This document shows, one piece after another, positions 22,342-34,499 of a stretch of 64,000 nt of DNA. A model generated the notes under the pieces. The model saw nothing but the letters and a program-made list of their open reading frames with translations, made no database searches and had not been told where the DNA came from. Location of the stretch: contig NW_026570229.1 in assembly GCF_019649055.1 (NCBI RefSeq), positions 1,922,001 through 1,986,000 on the forward strand, written 5' to 3'. The DNA is from Paramacrobiotus metropolitanus (lineage: Eukaryota > Tardigrada > Eutardigrada > Parachela > Macrobiotidae). Every line of letters starts with the position of its first letter. Position 1 is the first letter of the stretch. Position numbers and translations under genes: made by a program.

Positions 22342-24709
22342 ATGATGCAGGATTTAGAAGCTAATCCACTCTTCCCGACAGCCACGCCACGAAATGCAGA
22401 TCTGCGCCGCCGAATGCCAGATGAAGGCAGTATTGCATCTACTGATGACGATGCGTCCATTTCAAATGTTCAGCCCAGTAGCGCTTCCACGCGCAACGCT
22501 TTATGGTTCGAACGTTTGATAGCTTCCATATGGGTTATTCTACGGCTGCTCGGCTTGGTGCGCACATTTCCTAACCGCTGTGGGGCATGGAAAACACTGC
22601 TTTTTATAATCAACATGGCATGGTTTCTGATGCTCACTTGGCTGTTACTGGTTGTTACTATCGTTGACGCCAGCCCGCAAATGATTATATGTCGACGACA
22701 GAAAAAATTCACGAAAGCCGCGGCTATCTCGTTAAAAGCGGTCTTGTTTGTCGCTGTCTTCGCTTATGTCAGCTGGCAAGTGCGGGATGTGCCGTACCAT
22801 TTGAAAACTGTATACAATCACTACCTGCAGAGTAAAACGTAAGTATTAAGCAAAGAGTGCCTAAGTATCAGCTCACAAATGGAGACAAAGTAATGTGCGG
22901 GCTAATATGTATAATACTTCAAAGTTCGAATATTCACCCTCTTTGATCACTTTGTATCGTAAATTTTTTTAGAATAAATATTTTTGAATTTTGTTTTGAT
23001 ATGTTAAAGAAAGTGACCTGATACATGGTGGCAATTCATGTGTACAGATACATACAGAGTACACGATAACAGACGCTTTTGTGCATTGTTATATGACGAT
23101 GTATGTGACGTTGTGTAGGTAAATGATTTGTGTAGATTGGCGGGAAAACCGTTTGTGGGCTTAACATTAGGTTGAGCAGTTTTTGCTGTTAGAAAATTCC
23201 AAACAATTGAAAACTTGAAACGCATTTAGGTGTACCAAATCTCTTACTATCTATAGAAGTACAGCGATCTACTTCAAAATTTTTTTTATAAAACTATGAG
23301 ATCGCTTTTCCACCGAACAACGATTCTGGCATTTTTTACAAAATTTAAAATGTATTCTAATTTCTAAAAATTCTGAAATTCATTTTACAGTTTGAGAAAG
23401 GTGGTTTTGCTCTGGTTGGGTGTATAAATGATCTTTGCACTTATGTGGATTTACTCATCTGAAAAAACCCATGCAGACATTTGTTACAACTTGACGTGAT
23501 TAAACGGGATTAAATTCTTCTTCCGGAATTATTCTCCAACCGGATGTTGCGCGCACACACGGTTTACACACAAATGCATTCAACGTGAAAATTTCACTAC
23601 ATGGACATGAATTTGGTGCCTTGTATCGGGTCACTTCCCTAAATAAATTACGGCAGTTTCTTTGGGTCTAGGAAGACATTCCGGTAATTAACTCGGCTCG
23701 AACAGCGTACAAACCCGGACTGCAGCGTTCTTCTCAGCGTCATAGCAGCATTCTTTTTTTTGCTGCACAAAAGCGAGCTGGGATTGTTCAACGATGTTGC
23801 CGGTATCAGCAAGCAAGGAGCGCAGTTGTGGGGGCAGTCCTTTAACCGGACGCTTGCGACACACTTTGAGGAACTGTACCATTGGGGATTATACGCCAGT
23901 GTGATTGCCGACATGCAGTTGGCTTTGGTCCGCGGCGTCATAACTACGTACTGCATTCTGGCCGTGTGCACGTTCTACAATTGGCACAGGACGATCCACC
24001 ATCCGGGATGCAATGGTTACCGCGCTACACTCTTGTCATGGCAGGCGCATGAAGAAGAATACTTGCAATACATGTATGGAGTTTGGAGAATGTTTACTTT
24101 AAAGCGCCAAAGCAGTCTCGCCATCCTGTTGCGCATATTGTTCGTCCATGATTACCTCGCATGTGCATTGGTCCTTGAAGAGCTTTATTACCACGAACGC
24201 GGATGGGACCAACCATGGACCAATATAATGGCAGTGCTTTCGCAAATTCCGATGACCATCGTCTTAGCGAATTCCATCGCTGCGGTTAGCGATGAGGTAG
24301 ATTCGATGTCACTCTAGTTGTTGGCTTTTACAGTTGTTTCCAATTTGCATTCTCTGAACTCTTCTGGTGCTTTGGAAATTCGCTGCTTGTGAAGCTGAAA
24401 TTTCCCGAAACGACTGCCTCTTCCTTCTAGGGCAATCATCTGACGGATATACTAGGCACGGCGTTGTCCCAGGTAAACGGAATATCGGAGGTTGAAGAAA
24501 ACCGGATATTCCGGCAGCTCCGGCGTTTGCAAGAACGCTCAGTGGGTCTGAAGATTGGCACAATATCCGTTGGCAATGATTTTGTTAAAAGTGTGAGTAG
24601 TATTACTGGCGCAGTAATTAAATCTAATTATAGTAGAGTATAGCATAATGTGACTAAATTTCAGGCCAGCATTGCTTTGGTGTTTCTGGTCGGATTTATC
24701 GCGAAGTGA
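22342..24709 (+). pseudogene. GR-like receptor copy 3 (type II), one premature stop
   Basis: Exons are 22342-22838, 23672-24296, 24431-24592 and 24665-24709, with phases 2, 0 and 0 as in the intact copies. Exon 1 starts MMQDLEANPLFPTATP and holds TM1 (WVILRLLGLVRT), TM2 (INMAWFLMLTWLLLVV) and TM3. Exon 2 uses the conserved acceptor (GGGTCTAG, then GAAGACAT), but its fifth complete codon is TAA at 23685-23687. The paralogous copy 6 has AAA there. The rest of exon 2 (LHKSELGLFNDVAGIS through TM6), exon 3 (VGLKIGTISVGNDFVK) and exon 4 (ASIALVFLVGFIAK) are open. A single-codon lesion leaves readthrough, a sequencing error or an alternative acceptor possible, so this may be a recent pseudogene. 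Confidence 0.6.
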
Positions 24710-24916
24710 AACAATGCTTTGGTCTCACAAGCTGCTTCTTGGACTGCCGGTATCATAATTTGAAACCAGCGCTCGTCTGCCGCATAACTCATTTACATTC
24801 CTTGTTTAAAACTGTATTATATCTACATTATAATTATGTATTATAATCGCTAGTTGCGATCGATCTACAGTACTTTCCTTTACAGAGAAAGTTTTACAAT
24901 GGTTTCTTTACTAGTA

Positions 24917-25460
24917 CTGTATTCGCTCGCACATCTTGAACCACAGAGTGTGTGTACGAGAAAAACGCGCATTCAATATACACACTCTAACCGGGCCAAA
25001 CGCGCGATTCGCGATTTGATAAATTTTTGATGTCTTACAACATCTGGACTGGAGAACTTCTTGAATAATGAAAAAATTAGAGCTCTAACAATTTTTGTCA
25101 TGTTTATGCTCGAAAGCAGCCATTAACATACAGCTTTGGCGTAAGCACGAGTTACAAACGGATTTGTTGTGGTTTTTGGGGTGCCCCTGGAGGGGTACGT
25201 TCCGCGTCAACATTCTTGATGGCGATGAACCACCGAACAATTCGAGCTTTCAGCCACAGAACCTTTTTTTTCCAGAGTGAATTGCCATTTAAATGAAAAG
25301 TCTTGATCTATTAAACAAATTCACAAGAAGAACTGTTCATCTTGAAACCAAATGAGGAATATTTCGTAGTCGTGCATTTTGCCCGGTTAGAGTGTGTATA
25401 TTGAATGGGTGTTTTTCCCGTACACACACTCTGTGGTTCAAGATGTCCGAGCGAATACAG
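24917..25460. mobile_element. 544-bp MITE with TA target duplication
   Basis: Inverted termini begin CTGTATTCGCTCGCACATCT and continue through a CCACAGAGTGTGTGTAC tract for over 90 bp with few mismatches. TA flanks both ends (24915-24916, 25461-25462). It lies between receptor copies 3 and 4. Interior words are shared with the 6944-7345 element. No transposase. Confidence 0.85.
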
Positions 25461-25589
25461 TATGTGTATCTGGCTTCGGCTTACTGGTCTGATTCTAATG
25501 AACTAAAAATTACAAAATCATATACTATACTCGTACTAAAGCATCCGGATCAGTTCAGCTTGCATATGCACACCCTGGCTTTCTGTACA

Positions 25590-25815
25590 CAGTGCACCTT
25601 GCCCTTACCGAGGACATAAACCTGCAAACACTGGCACAACATGTAGAAAAACGCAGTGTGATGTATACAGTAGTCCCAGTGCTTCACAATTCTATGAAAA
25701 CTGATGCACTTGTTTGCACTTTGCATGTACAATGTCGTCTCTGTCAACAGTATTCCTCTCATGTAAAACACTTCTCTCAAATTTCCTGGCATCCGACCGG
25801 CAGCACTTTGCCGCG
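25590..25815 (+). promoter_or_regulatory. Diverged upstream module, receptor copy 4
   Basis: Keeps CTCTGTCAACAGTATTCCTC, TTCTCTCAAATTTCCTGGCA and ATCCGACCGG in the order of the type I modules. It is closest to the tract before copy 7 at 34500-34700, which is also type III. Confidence 0.45.
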
Positions 25816-26097
25816 CGGTTGGAGCGGGATGCATCGCAGACGACATACACACCAGTGCCTTCCTAGCTTGCATTTTGAATACGTATACGGGATCGCTTTT
25901 ACCCGCTCTGTGAATCGGCGAGCGTTTGGTTCGCAGGCATAAAAAGCTCGTCCCCGTTGCTAGCGGCCTAGCGCCATTAGCAACCGCTTCGTTTTCAAGA
26001 CTCTTAAAGATTTTCATCAACTAACCAACCGCGGTAATTTATTATACTTCGACGTTTATCGTGTTCGCGATATTTGTTTTCGGACGACCGGGCCGAA

Positions 26098-28413
26098 ATG
26101 GATGATTTGGAGACCGATCCACTCTTCCCGACCGTCCCGCCAGACTTGCGTCGTCGAGTGCCGGATAAGGAAGACATAACCAACCGTGGTGCACCCGTTC
26201 CAGCTTCGCCGTCCACGGACGTTTGGAATGCGCGCATCTCTGCACGGTTCGGGCGTTTCGTAGCATTTACATGGATTGTCCTGCGACTACTCGGCTTGGT
26301 CCGTTCGTGCTCTACTGGCCACTTGGGATGGAAAGCGCTGTTGTTTATAATGAACGTGGTGTGGTGTATCGTGATCATTGTGCTGTTGATAATTCTTTGG
26401 ATCGTGGACACCCTTCCGCAGATGGAGATGTGTTTTCTGAAGATAAAATACCTGAAAATCATGGCAATGTTGCTGAAATTCGGCTCCCTTGAGATCTTCT
26501 TCATTTTTGTTAGCCGTAACCTGTGGGATATGCCGTACTACCTGAAGAATGTTTTCGATCACTACCTGCATAGCAGATCGTTACCGTAATTGCAGTTGAG
26601 GACACTATTCCGTTCCACCAAATATTACTGCATAAAGCGCAACCAACTGATTCTCTTTCCAAACACAGCGTGCTCTTGTGACGCAAAAAGTAGGTAGTGG
26701 GAAACTTGCATTGGGAAAAGAATAATAAAGCCCAATCATATTGTGAAATTGTCAACAAACCGTAATATTGCCAGTGGTTTGTGGTGAAGAATGAGAAGTA
26801 GCTAATTGATTATTTGCTGAGGACAGCTAAAGGTCACACTTATGTAATGGAAACTGCAAGGCTGATGATAATTGATCACCTCATAAATCCCCAACCAAGA
26901 GAATTATGGTAACCGTCGGCGATCGCTAATCTTAGAGTAGCTAACGGCAAGTAAGCGTGTTATTCACTCGTAAATAAATGACTTCCAGTAAGTGCAAAGG
27001 TTTCACGACAAGCCCTTTACCGTCGGCTAGTTCGTGCAAATCTAATACTGCGTAATATACGACGATTGCGCTTATGACCGGCAATCAAAAGTAAACCTGT
27101 AATTAATCGTGCCAATACAGTGATTAACTTTTCTGGATCTAGGAAAGCACCTGGAAAACGGCTCATGTTCGCATGGCGTATTCGGCTGGCTGGTGCCGCT
27201 GTACTCAGTGCTATAGCCGCAATCAACTTTCTCCTGCACAAATTCCAGCTGGGATTGTTGACCGATATTCCCGGTGTGCATGCGCGGGAATTGCAGTTAT
27301 GGGCGCAGGCCTATAACGACAACCCGCTGTCGGTGTCGGGGAAAAGAGCGACAGCGTACTACTGGGCACTGTACGCCGGTGTGATGGCGGATGTGCAGTT
27401 CGCCATGGTCCGCGGCATTGTGATTTTGTACTGCAAGCTGGCCGCTTGCACATTCTACAATTGGCGCCGTGTTATCCATCATCCGGGACGCGAGGGCTTC
27501 CGCGACACCCTTTCGGCATGGCAGAGACATGAAAAGGAATATGGCAAGCATTTCTACGATGTGTGGGAGATGTGTCGGTCTGATCGTCTCGGGATGCTAC
27601 TGCGCTTGGTGTTCTTTCATGACTACATGGCGTGCGCATTAGTCGTCCGTGACCTTTGTCTTCATAAAGACGGATTCGCTCAACCGGGGGTTAATTTAAC
27701 GGCAATGCTGTCGCAGGTCCTGATGACAAGAGTCTTAGCGAATGCAGTCGCGGCGGTTAGCGAGGAGGTGGGTGCGACGTATTTTGAAGGGCTTGTGTTG
27801 CTTTTCAGTTTTGTTTTAATTTTTAACAATTTAAATAAAATTTTTAAGTTATCAACAACGGCTGCTCACGAGAAATGTCGCGGTAAAGAGCACATGGATT
27901 ATAAAATACCATAGATCGTAAAATATTGGGGCCGTTTCCCTTAATTACTAATATACCATAGATCTCATATCCCTTACCATAGAATTCGTACTATAGTCTA
28001 TAGTACGAATTCTAGTTAAAGGAGAATGGCCCAAGTAATTTATGATCTATAGTCTACAGATCATAAAATACTTGGGCCATCCTCCTTTAACTTCTACAGT
28101 ACCGAGTACGTGGCACAAAACGACCGCCGCTCCTTTTAGGGCAATCCTCTGACTGAGATACTAGACGACACGCTGTCCAAGGTGGACGGGAGGTAGAATG
28201 CCGAAGAGAACCGGGTTTTCAAGCAGATTCGCCGTTTGAGAGAGCACGCCGTGGGTCTGAAGTTTGATACTATGCCCTTTGACTACCATTTCGTCTGGAA
28301 TGTACGTACTACTTACACAGTCAGATTTTACCGTCAGGTTGCAATGCTAATATAGTGTGTCTAAACTTTAGGCCAGCCTGGCGTTGGTGTCGGTGGTTTG
28401 CACTATCGCGTAG
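26098..28413 (+). pseudogene. GR-like receptor copy 4 (type III), stop in exon 3
   Basis: Exons are 26098-26585, 27143-27767, 28140-28301 and 28372-28413. Exon 1 begins MDDLETDPLFPTVPPDLRRR and holds TM1 (FTWIVLRLLGLVRS), TM2 (MNVVWCIVIIVLLIIL) and TM3. Exon 2 is fully open with TM4-TM6 (HDYMACALVVRDLCLHK). Exon 3 has an in-frame TAG at about 28192-28194 where the paralogues encode Ser in the GMSDAEEN-like tract; here it reads GGGAGGTAGAATGCC. The TAG overlaps a possible donor (GAG before GTAGAA). Without exons 3-4 the product would lack TM7, so loss of function is likely. The final exon ends CTIA and stop rather than FIAK. Confidence 0.65.
27897..28092. repeat. Nested palindromes in intron 2 of copy 4
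   Basis: Three successive palindromes occur: one around ATAGAATTCGTACTATAG with its complement; one around GGCCCAAGTAATTTATGATC with its complement GATCATAAAATACTTGGGCC; and a diverged outer copy (CCATAGATCGTAAAATATTG). This looks like a MITE inserted into itself. The intron is otherwise about 370 bp. Confidence 0.7.
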
Positions 28414-28970
28414 TGCAGCAGATCCTTAGAAGTCTCGGAAGCTTCTTCCTTTTAGTTGCGACAGCAATGATTAACAAGCAACGGCACCCTGTCCACATCG
28501 CTCACTGGCATTCTTAATCGAAGGAATCATTTTCCTACTCCTTCGCTCGGTTCACGTTTAATGGCACCCGCTAAATTACGTCATCACCGTTGATTGTATA
28601 CTGCATTAAAATAGCGCATTTAATAGCTTCAAATAGCCTTTAATAGCTTTTATACTTCGGCCGAACAAGTTGAAATAACACTAATACATCACCAGTGCGT
28701 TGTTTGCACACATCACGAGACACGAGTGCGATACTTTTCTTTGAAACGCATTTATCAATTTGTGCTTCGTTGCCGTTTCGTTACGTTTCTTTCTGTGCTG
28801 AAATAATTGTTCTCTGTCTACAGATGCGCTTCTGCGATAGATGTGCCGTATAAGAGGAAAAGCTAATAACAAACTGTGTTATAAAATAAAATCATCTGGA
28901 TAAACTCTTTTTGTTCACAAACACTATTCGTGTGACTGTCAGTGTCAGCACATTGTCATAAATTTGCAGG
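28414..28970. other. 3' flank of copy 4 and intergenic DNA
   Basis: GCAACGGCACCCTGTCCACA and CATTCTTAATCGAAGGAAT match the flank after copy 7 (about 38753-38806), confirming that copies 4 and 7 are sister type III genes. No further gene. Confidence 0.5.
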
Positions 28971-28974
28971 CATC

Positions 28975-29170
28975 GGCACAGCTGTTAGGTAAAGACAAGT
29001 GATGTGTAATCGATAATCTCGAAAGTGCTGAACCGCTTTTCATGACGGCGGCTGGATCGTTTTAAGCGACGTTAATTTCTTGCAGACAGCTATCGTCAGC
29101 GTCGTATACTTGTGTGAAACAGTGTGGGCTCTGTCAGTACTCAAATTAATTTGCATCGTCGCGCGCAGTT
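28975..29170 (+). promoter_or_regulatory. Conserved upstream module, receptor copy 5
   Basis: GTGTAATCGATAATCTCG, AAGTGCTGAACCGCTTTTC, CTTGCAGACAGCTATCG and GTGTGGGCTCTGTCAGTACT match the type I modules before copies 1 and 2. Confidence 0.5.
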
Positions 29171-29458
29171 AGCTGAATGGTTTGCTAGGGAAGTGCCACG
29201 TATGGCAGTTAAAGCCTGTACGCCTGTAACACACACAGCAACCCATCAAGGCAGCTTGAATTTTAATTTCTAACACGTGCGAAATTGATTTTTCTCGTTT
29301 TGAAAACGAGTAAACGTTTGTTAAGCAGATACAACAAAATCCGTTAACGCTATCGGTTACTGCTTCCGGTGTCGATGTTGACCTTTTCCGAAAGTTTGAT
29401 CAGCTAAGCAAACTCGGACGATATAATTATACAGTACGCACCGTACACGCTCCGAACG

Positions 29459-31277
29459 ATGGTGGATTTGGAAGGTGATCCACTTCTCCCGAGTCTTACA
29501 TTTGGATTTGCCGTAATGCGTCGCGGATTGCCGGATGGAGAAAAAATTAACCTTGATGAGTCTGCTTCAGCATCGGCAGCCACTCCTGCTACAAATGCGC
29601 GCTACACTGCCTGGTTCAAACGTGTAGTAGCGTTTACGTGGACGGTGCTACGTATGCTCGGCTTGGTCCGTTCCTTTTCTACCCGCCACAAAGGATGGAA
29701 AGTTTTACTGTTAATACTGAACATACTGTGGTTTCTGGTACTGGTGGTACTGCTGCTAAGTGTTACGATGGTGGACACCGCTCCGCAAATGCAGACTTGT
29801 CGACGAGAGAAGAAATACATGAAAGTCGCAGCTATTCTACTAAAATCCGGCTCGTTTGTCGCCCTTTTTATCTGTGTCAGTTGGCACTTGTGGGATATGC
29901 CACAGTATTTGAAGCACGTTTACAACCACTATCTGCAGAGCAAATCGTAAGTGCCAGTTTGCTATTGGTGATGAGATACTTTGAATTTTCTTATATATTA
30001 GTCACCACAAAATACACGTTTTTGATAAGCCGGTGGCTAGTTATTTAATTTTGTTATTTCATTTTACGCTTTTTGTAAAAATCCACGGATGTTGTGTAAG
30101 TACTTCAATAGGTTAACCGGTTTTTGCACGTACCTACGAGTACAGTGTGAGTGACAAAAATATAAAAGAAATTAAAATACATGAACGAGCTAATGTAACA
30201 ATGAACTGTCAATACAAAACAGGGTAACTTTTAAGACGCTGATACAATATCGAATTTTTCTGGGTATAGGAAAATCTCCCGTGATCTTTCTTTTGCCTCC
30301 CCTCGACGAACAAATCCGGAGGGCGCCGTTATTGTCAGTGTCCTAGCAGCCATCAATTTTCTCCTGCACAAATGTGAGCTGGGATTATTCACGGATGTTG
30401 CTGGAGTGCACCAGCAAGGAACGCAATTATGGGCGCAGAACTTCCACAACAAGCTGTCAGCGAAAGGAGAAACACTGTACTACTGGGGAATATATGCCGG
30501 TGTAATTGCCGATATGCAGCTGGCACTGGTTCGCGGCGTTCTGACTACGTACTGCATGCTGGCCGTTTGCACGTTTTACAACTGGCACAGGGCGATAATG
30601 CATCGTGGCAAACGCATGAACCGGAGTATACTGAACACTTCCATCAGGTCGGGTGGTTCTGCCAGGATATGAACTTCCTATTGCGCTTATTATTCGCCCA
30701 TGATTATGTCGCATGCGCACTGGTCCTCGGTGAACTGCATTACCACAAACTTGGGCTATATCAACCATGGATCAATGCCATGGCGGCGCTCTCGCAAATT
30801 CTGATGACAATCGTCTTAGCAAATGCCGTCGCCGCCGTTAGCGATGAGGTGGGTCTGCATTTCTATGGTTTTGGAATGCTTTACTGTTGTTTAAATACCG
30901 GTAATAATTTGTAGTTAGATCTGTGAACGCTTTCAATATCGGTTAAACACCGCTACTGTATTCGTGCATTAACACGAAAAGCTGCCGCTATTTTTCAGGG
31001 AAACCATCTGACGGATGTCTTAGACAAGGCACTGACTAAGGTGGACGGAATATCGGATGCCGAAGAGAACCGGATACTCAAACAGATTCGGCATTTGAAA
31101 GAGCATTCAGTGGGCTGGAAATTTGGTACTATGCCCGTTGACAACCACTTCGTCTGGACTGTACGTACTGCTGGTGTAATTAAACTTGACCATCAAAAAA
31201 TATTATTCTAAATGTTTGACCATAAATTGCAGGCAGAGATTGCTTTGGTGTTTCTGTCCGGCTTTATCGTGAAGTGA
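29459..31277 (+). pseudogene. GR-like receptor copy 5 (type I), frameshift in exon 2
   Basis: Exons are 29459-29946, 30270-30848, 30999-31160 and 31233-31277. Exon 1 (MVDLEGDPLLPSLTFGF, TM1 FTWTVLRMLGLVRS, TM2, TM3 ending HYLQSKS) is intact and close to copy 2. Exon 2 is open through TM4 and TM5 (ADMQLALVRGVLTTYCMLA). Near 30605 about 37 nt present in copy 2 are missing, between CATCG and TGGCAAACGCATG, which throws TM6 and everything after it out of frame. The downstream frame (THEPEYTEHFHQV onward) remains recognisable. Exon 3 (KFGTMPVDNHFVWT) and exon 4 (ALVFLSGFIVK) are well kept, so the lesion looks young. Confidence 0.75.
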
Positions 31278-31734
31278 AATCTCAGGCGCCTCGGAACTCG
31301 GAAGCTGTTTCTTGGACCGCCGACAGCGACAACTTGGGACAGCAGCCTGCCTGCGTAACCTCATTGAGGCTCGCATTGCTTTTTCCGAATAAGTGGTGTT
31401 ATTTTCTATAAACATTATACAAGAAATTTACGCTAGAAGCGTTTTTTTGCTTACAAGGTCATCATGACCCGTGCGTTTAGAAAGCAGGCGGAACATATCT
31501 TTACGATGCGGGTGAAGTACCTCCACTCTATGTGTTAGCGAGGTTCAGATATTCTTGCACGCGGATCAGCAATTAAAAACCAATAACAACATTATAAAGT
31601 AAGGTATTCCGGATTAATTCTTACAGTATCTGTATGCCGCACAAGCGGTAGCGCACCTGTCTGCGCTCATGACGTTTGTAATTGGATAATATATCAAAAT
31701 CTGCCGATGTCGGCATGGTACTTACCCGAGAAAA

Positions 31735-31930
31735 ATTGATTGGCAATAGATAATCCCAAATTCCCTAAAGGTGTTGAACTGTTCTTTGACGGATCGTCTC
31801 AAGTGTTGATTTCTTGCAAACACCTGTTCCGTACTTGTGTAAACTGTGTTTGGGCAGTGTCAACAGTAGTCCCCTCAAAATAATACGGTTTTCTCGAATT
31901 TTCCTTCATCGACCGGCCGGTAGAACTTTG
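31735..31930 (+). promoter_or_regulatory. Conserved upstream module, receptor copy 6
   Basis: AATAGATAATCCCAAATTCC, AAGGTGTTGAACTGTTC, AGTGTTGATTTCTTGCAAAC, AGTAGTCCCCTCAAAATAAT and CATCGACCGGCCGGTAG. Nearest to the copy 3 module, in line with both genes being type II. Confidence 0.5.
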
Positions 31931-32177
31931 CTAAAGGGTTCATGATAGCGACATCATAGAGGCACTCACGCAGCAGCACACCAATGTTGTAAGTCTGTCA
32001 TCGATTTTTACTCGCTGGCAAGAACAACGTTAATGTTTGGTAGGCAGACATAATAAATACTCATTCTTGGTGCTAGCGCTGCTAATTCCTCTATCGGTGC
32101 GCCCCTTTTGACCTTTGGAAAGTTTTTATCAACCTAAAAACCTGCTGGAACATAGGCGGATTTCGCACGGTCGTGTG

Positions 32178-33928
32178 ATGGATGATGTAGAGGCCGATCC
32201 ACTCTTCCCGACAGATGATATAGATCTGCGCCGCCAAAGCCGAATGAAGGCAGTACGGATCATGATGCGTCCATTTCGGCTTCGCAATCCACCCACGCAT
32301 CAGGCGCGCGCAACGGTTTATGGTTCGAACGCTTGGTAGCTTTCACGTGGGTTGTCCTACGGCTGCTCGGCTTGGTCCGATCGTGGCCGTACCCGCTATG
32401 CGGCATGGAAAATTCTGCTTTTTATCATCAACATGGCATGGTTTCTTATGATCACTTGGTTGTTGCTGGCTGCTACCATCGTTGACGCCAGCACGCAAAT
32501 GGAGTTATGTCGAAGGCAGAAAAACTTCATGAAAGCCGCGGTCATTTTGCTGAAATCGATCTCGTTCGTCTTCTTCTCTGTTTATGTCAGTGGGAGCATG
32601 TGGGATATGCCGCACCATCTGAAGACTGTTTACAGTCACTACCTGCAGAGTAAAGCGTGAGTATCAGGCAGAGAGTACACGCTATCAGCTCGCAAGTGGA
32701 GACAGAGTAAAGTGCGGGCTGAAGTACTACATACTTCGAAGTTCCAATATTCGAAGCGCATGGTTTTATAAAAAAAATATTGGCATTCGTATTCGTAATA
32801 TTGGTATTTGGCTTGATCACTGCAATGCAGTTAGCAATTTCTTTGGGTCTAGGAAGACATCCCGGAAATTATGCGACACTTTCGAGGAGCGTACGAATCC
32901 GGACTGCGGCGCTGTTCTCAGCATCATAGCATCATTCTTCTTTCTGCTGCACAAAAGTGGATTAGGGCTGTTTACCAATGTTGCCGGTGTCAGCACGCAA
33001 AGATTGCAGTTATGGGCGCAGACCTTTGACAAAAATTCGACGCGAGTTGAAGAATTTCACTACTGGGGTTTGCACGCCGGTGTGATTGTTGACGTACAGC
33101 TGGCTGTGGTCCGCTGCGTTATAACTACGTATTGTCTGCTGGCCGTGTGCACGGTCTGCAACTGGCACAGGACGATCCATGATTCGGGGCTCGATGGTTA
33201 CCGCGCTACTCTCTCCGCATGGCAGGCACATGAGAAAGAATATGTGCAATACGTTTGTGGAGTTTGGAGTGTGTTCACCTTAAAACGGCAAAAAAGCCTC
33301 GGCTTACTGTTGCGCATATTGTTCGTCCATGATTACGTTGCATGTGCATTGGTTCTTGGAGAGCTGTATTATCACGAAGACGGGTTGCACCAGCCATGGA
33401 CCAATATAACGGCAGTACTCTCGCAAATCCTGATGACCGCCGTCTTAGCAAATTCCGTCGCTGCCGTCAGCGATGAGGTAGGTCCGAAGTATCTCTAGCC
33501 GGTTGCTCTTATAGTTGTTGTAAATTTCTTTCTCTGACTCTTGAAAATTGGTGCTTACACGTACTTTGATGTTGCATTTTCCCGAAAAGACTGCCTCTTG
33601 CTTCTAGGGCAATCATCTGACGGATGTATTAGGCACGGTGTTGTCCAAGGTAAAGGGGATTTCGGAGACCGAAGAACTCCGGCTGTTCAGACAGATTCGA
33701 TGTTTGCAAGAGCACTCTGTGGGTCTGAAGATCGGTACTATATCCGTTGGGACTAATTTCGTTAAAATTGTAAGTATTACTGCAATAATTAAATTTTAGA
33801 TTGTGGTTTCGGGCGAATAGCCATTTTGTTATATTTAATGGTCAAAATGTATTGCATAGTGTTAAGATATGTCTACATTTCAGGCAATTATTGCTTTGCT
33901 GGTTCTGGTCGGATCTATCGCGAAGTGA
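32178..33928 (+). pseudogene. GR-like receptor copy 6 (type II), two opposite frameshifts in exon 1
   Basis: Exons are 32178-32656, 32853-33477, 33608-33769 and 33884-33928. Exon 1 starts MDDVEADPLFPTDDIDLRRQ, then loses frame by about one base near 32235-32245. The correct sequence (STDHDASISASQ, then NGLWFERLVAFTWVVLRLLG) continues in another frame through TM1. About one extra base near 32385 returns it to the original frame for TM2 (INMAWFLMITWLLLAA) and TM3. The total length keeps phase 2, but the original frame meets TAG at 32337-32339 inside the shifted part. Exon 2 is fully open, unlike in its sister copy 3. Exon 3 ends GTISVGTNFVKI and exon 4 is AIIALLVLVGSIAK. Confidence 0.75.
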
Positions 33929-33929
33929 A

Positions 33930-34495
33930 ACAACAATTTAGTCTCGAAAACTGCTTTTGGACTTCCGGTAGCGATAATCTGGAACTCATTAAAATTCCGC
34001 GTTTAAATAATATCTGCATGTTACAGAATTTTCCATTACAAGCGTGACAGAGGATTTTTCACAACGAAAAGTGTTTTTGATAATTAATGTCCATTAGCGC
34101 AAGCATTTAAGCTTGGACTTACTTTTCCTGAATAAATACCACCATTATAATCGTCAATCAGACTGTTTCTTGAAGTTTGATTAGACCGGCTTCAGTGTTC
34201 GGACGCTGTCCATGCTAAGCGGGGAGAACGTGTTCTACCATAACATTACCCTTAATCCCTTATTATACATCTCCACTGCATGTAATAACTGACAATTTGT
34301 TATACTGCACAAGTTCTTAACAGTATTAAATTTTGGCGGAAGTTGTATCTCGTAAAACCTTCCGTACGCTTTCTGCGCCTTCAAGCTATACTTGGAGGAA
34401 CAGAAAGCGCACAAGATTTCATACAACGTTTACTTCAATACAGCATTTACAAGTACAGAACATCCCTTTCCTTTCCCAGTACAGAACATCCCTGA
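33930..34495. other. 3' flank of copy 6, no gene
   Basis: No supported gene. Short frames on both strands lack domains. A 20-bp tandem repeat of CAGTACAGAACATCCC-type sequence lies near 34455-34495. Confidence 0.4.
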
Positions 34496-34499
34496 TGCA

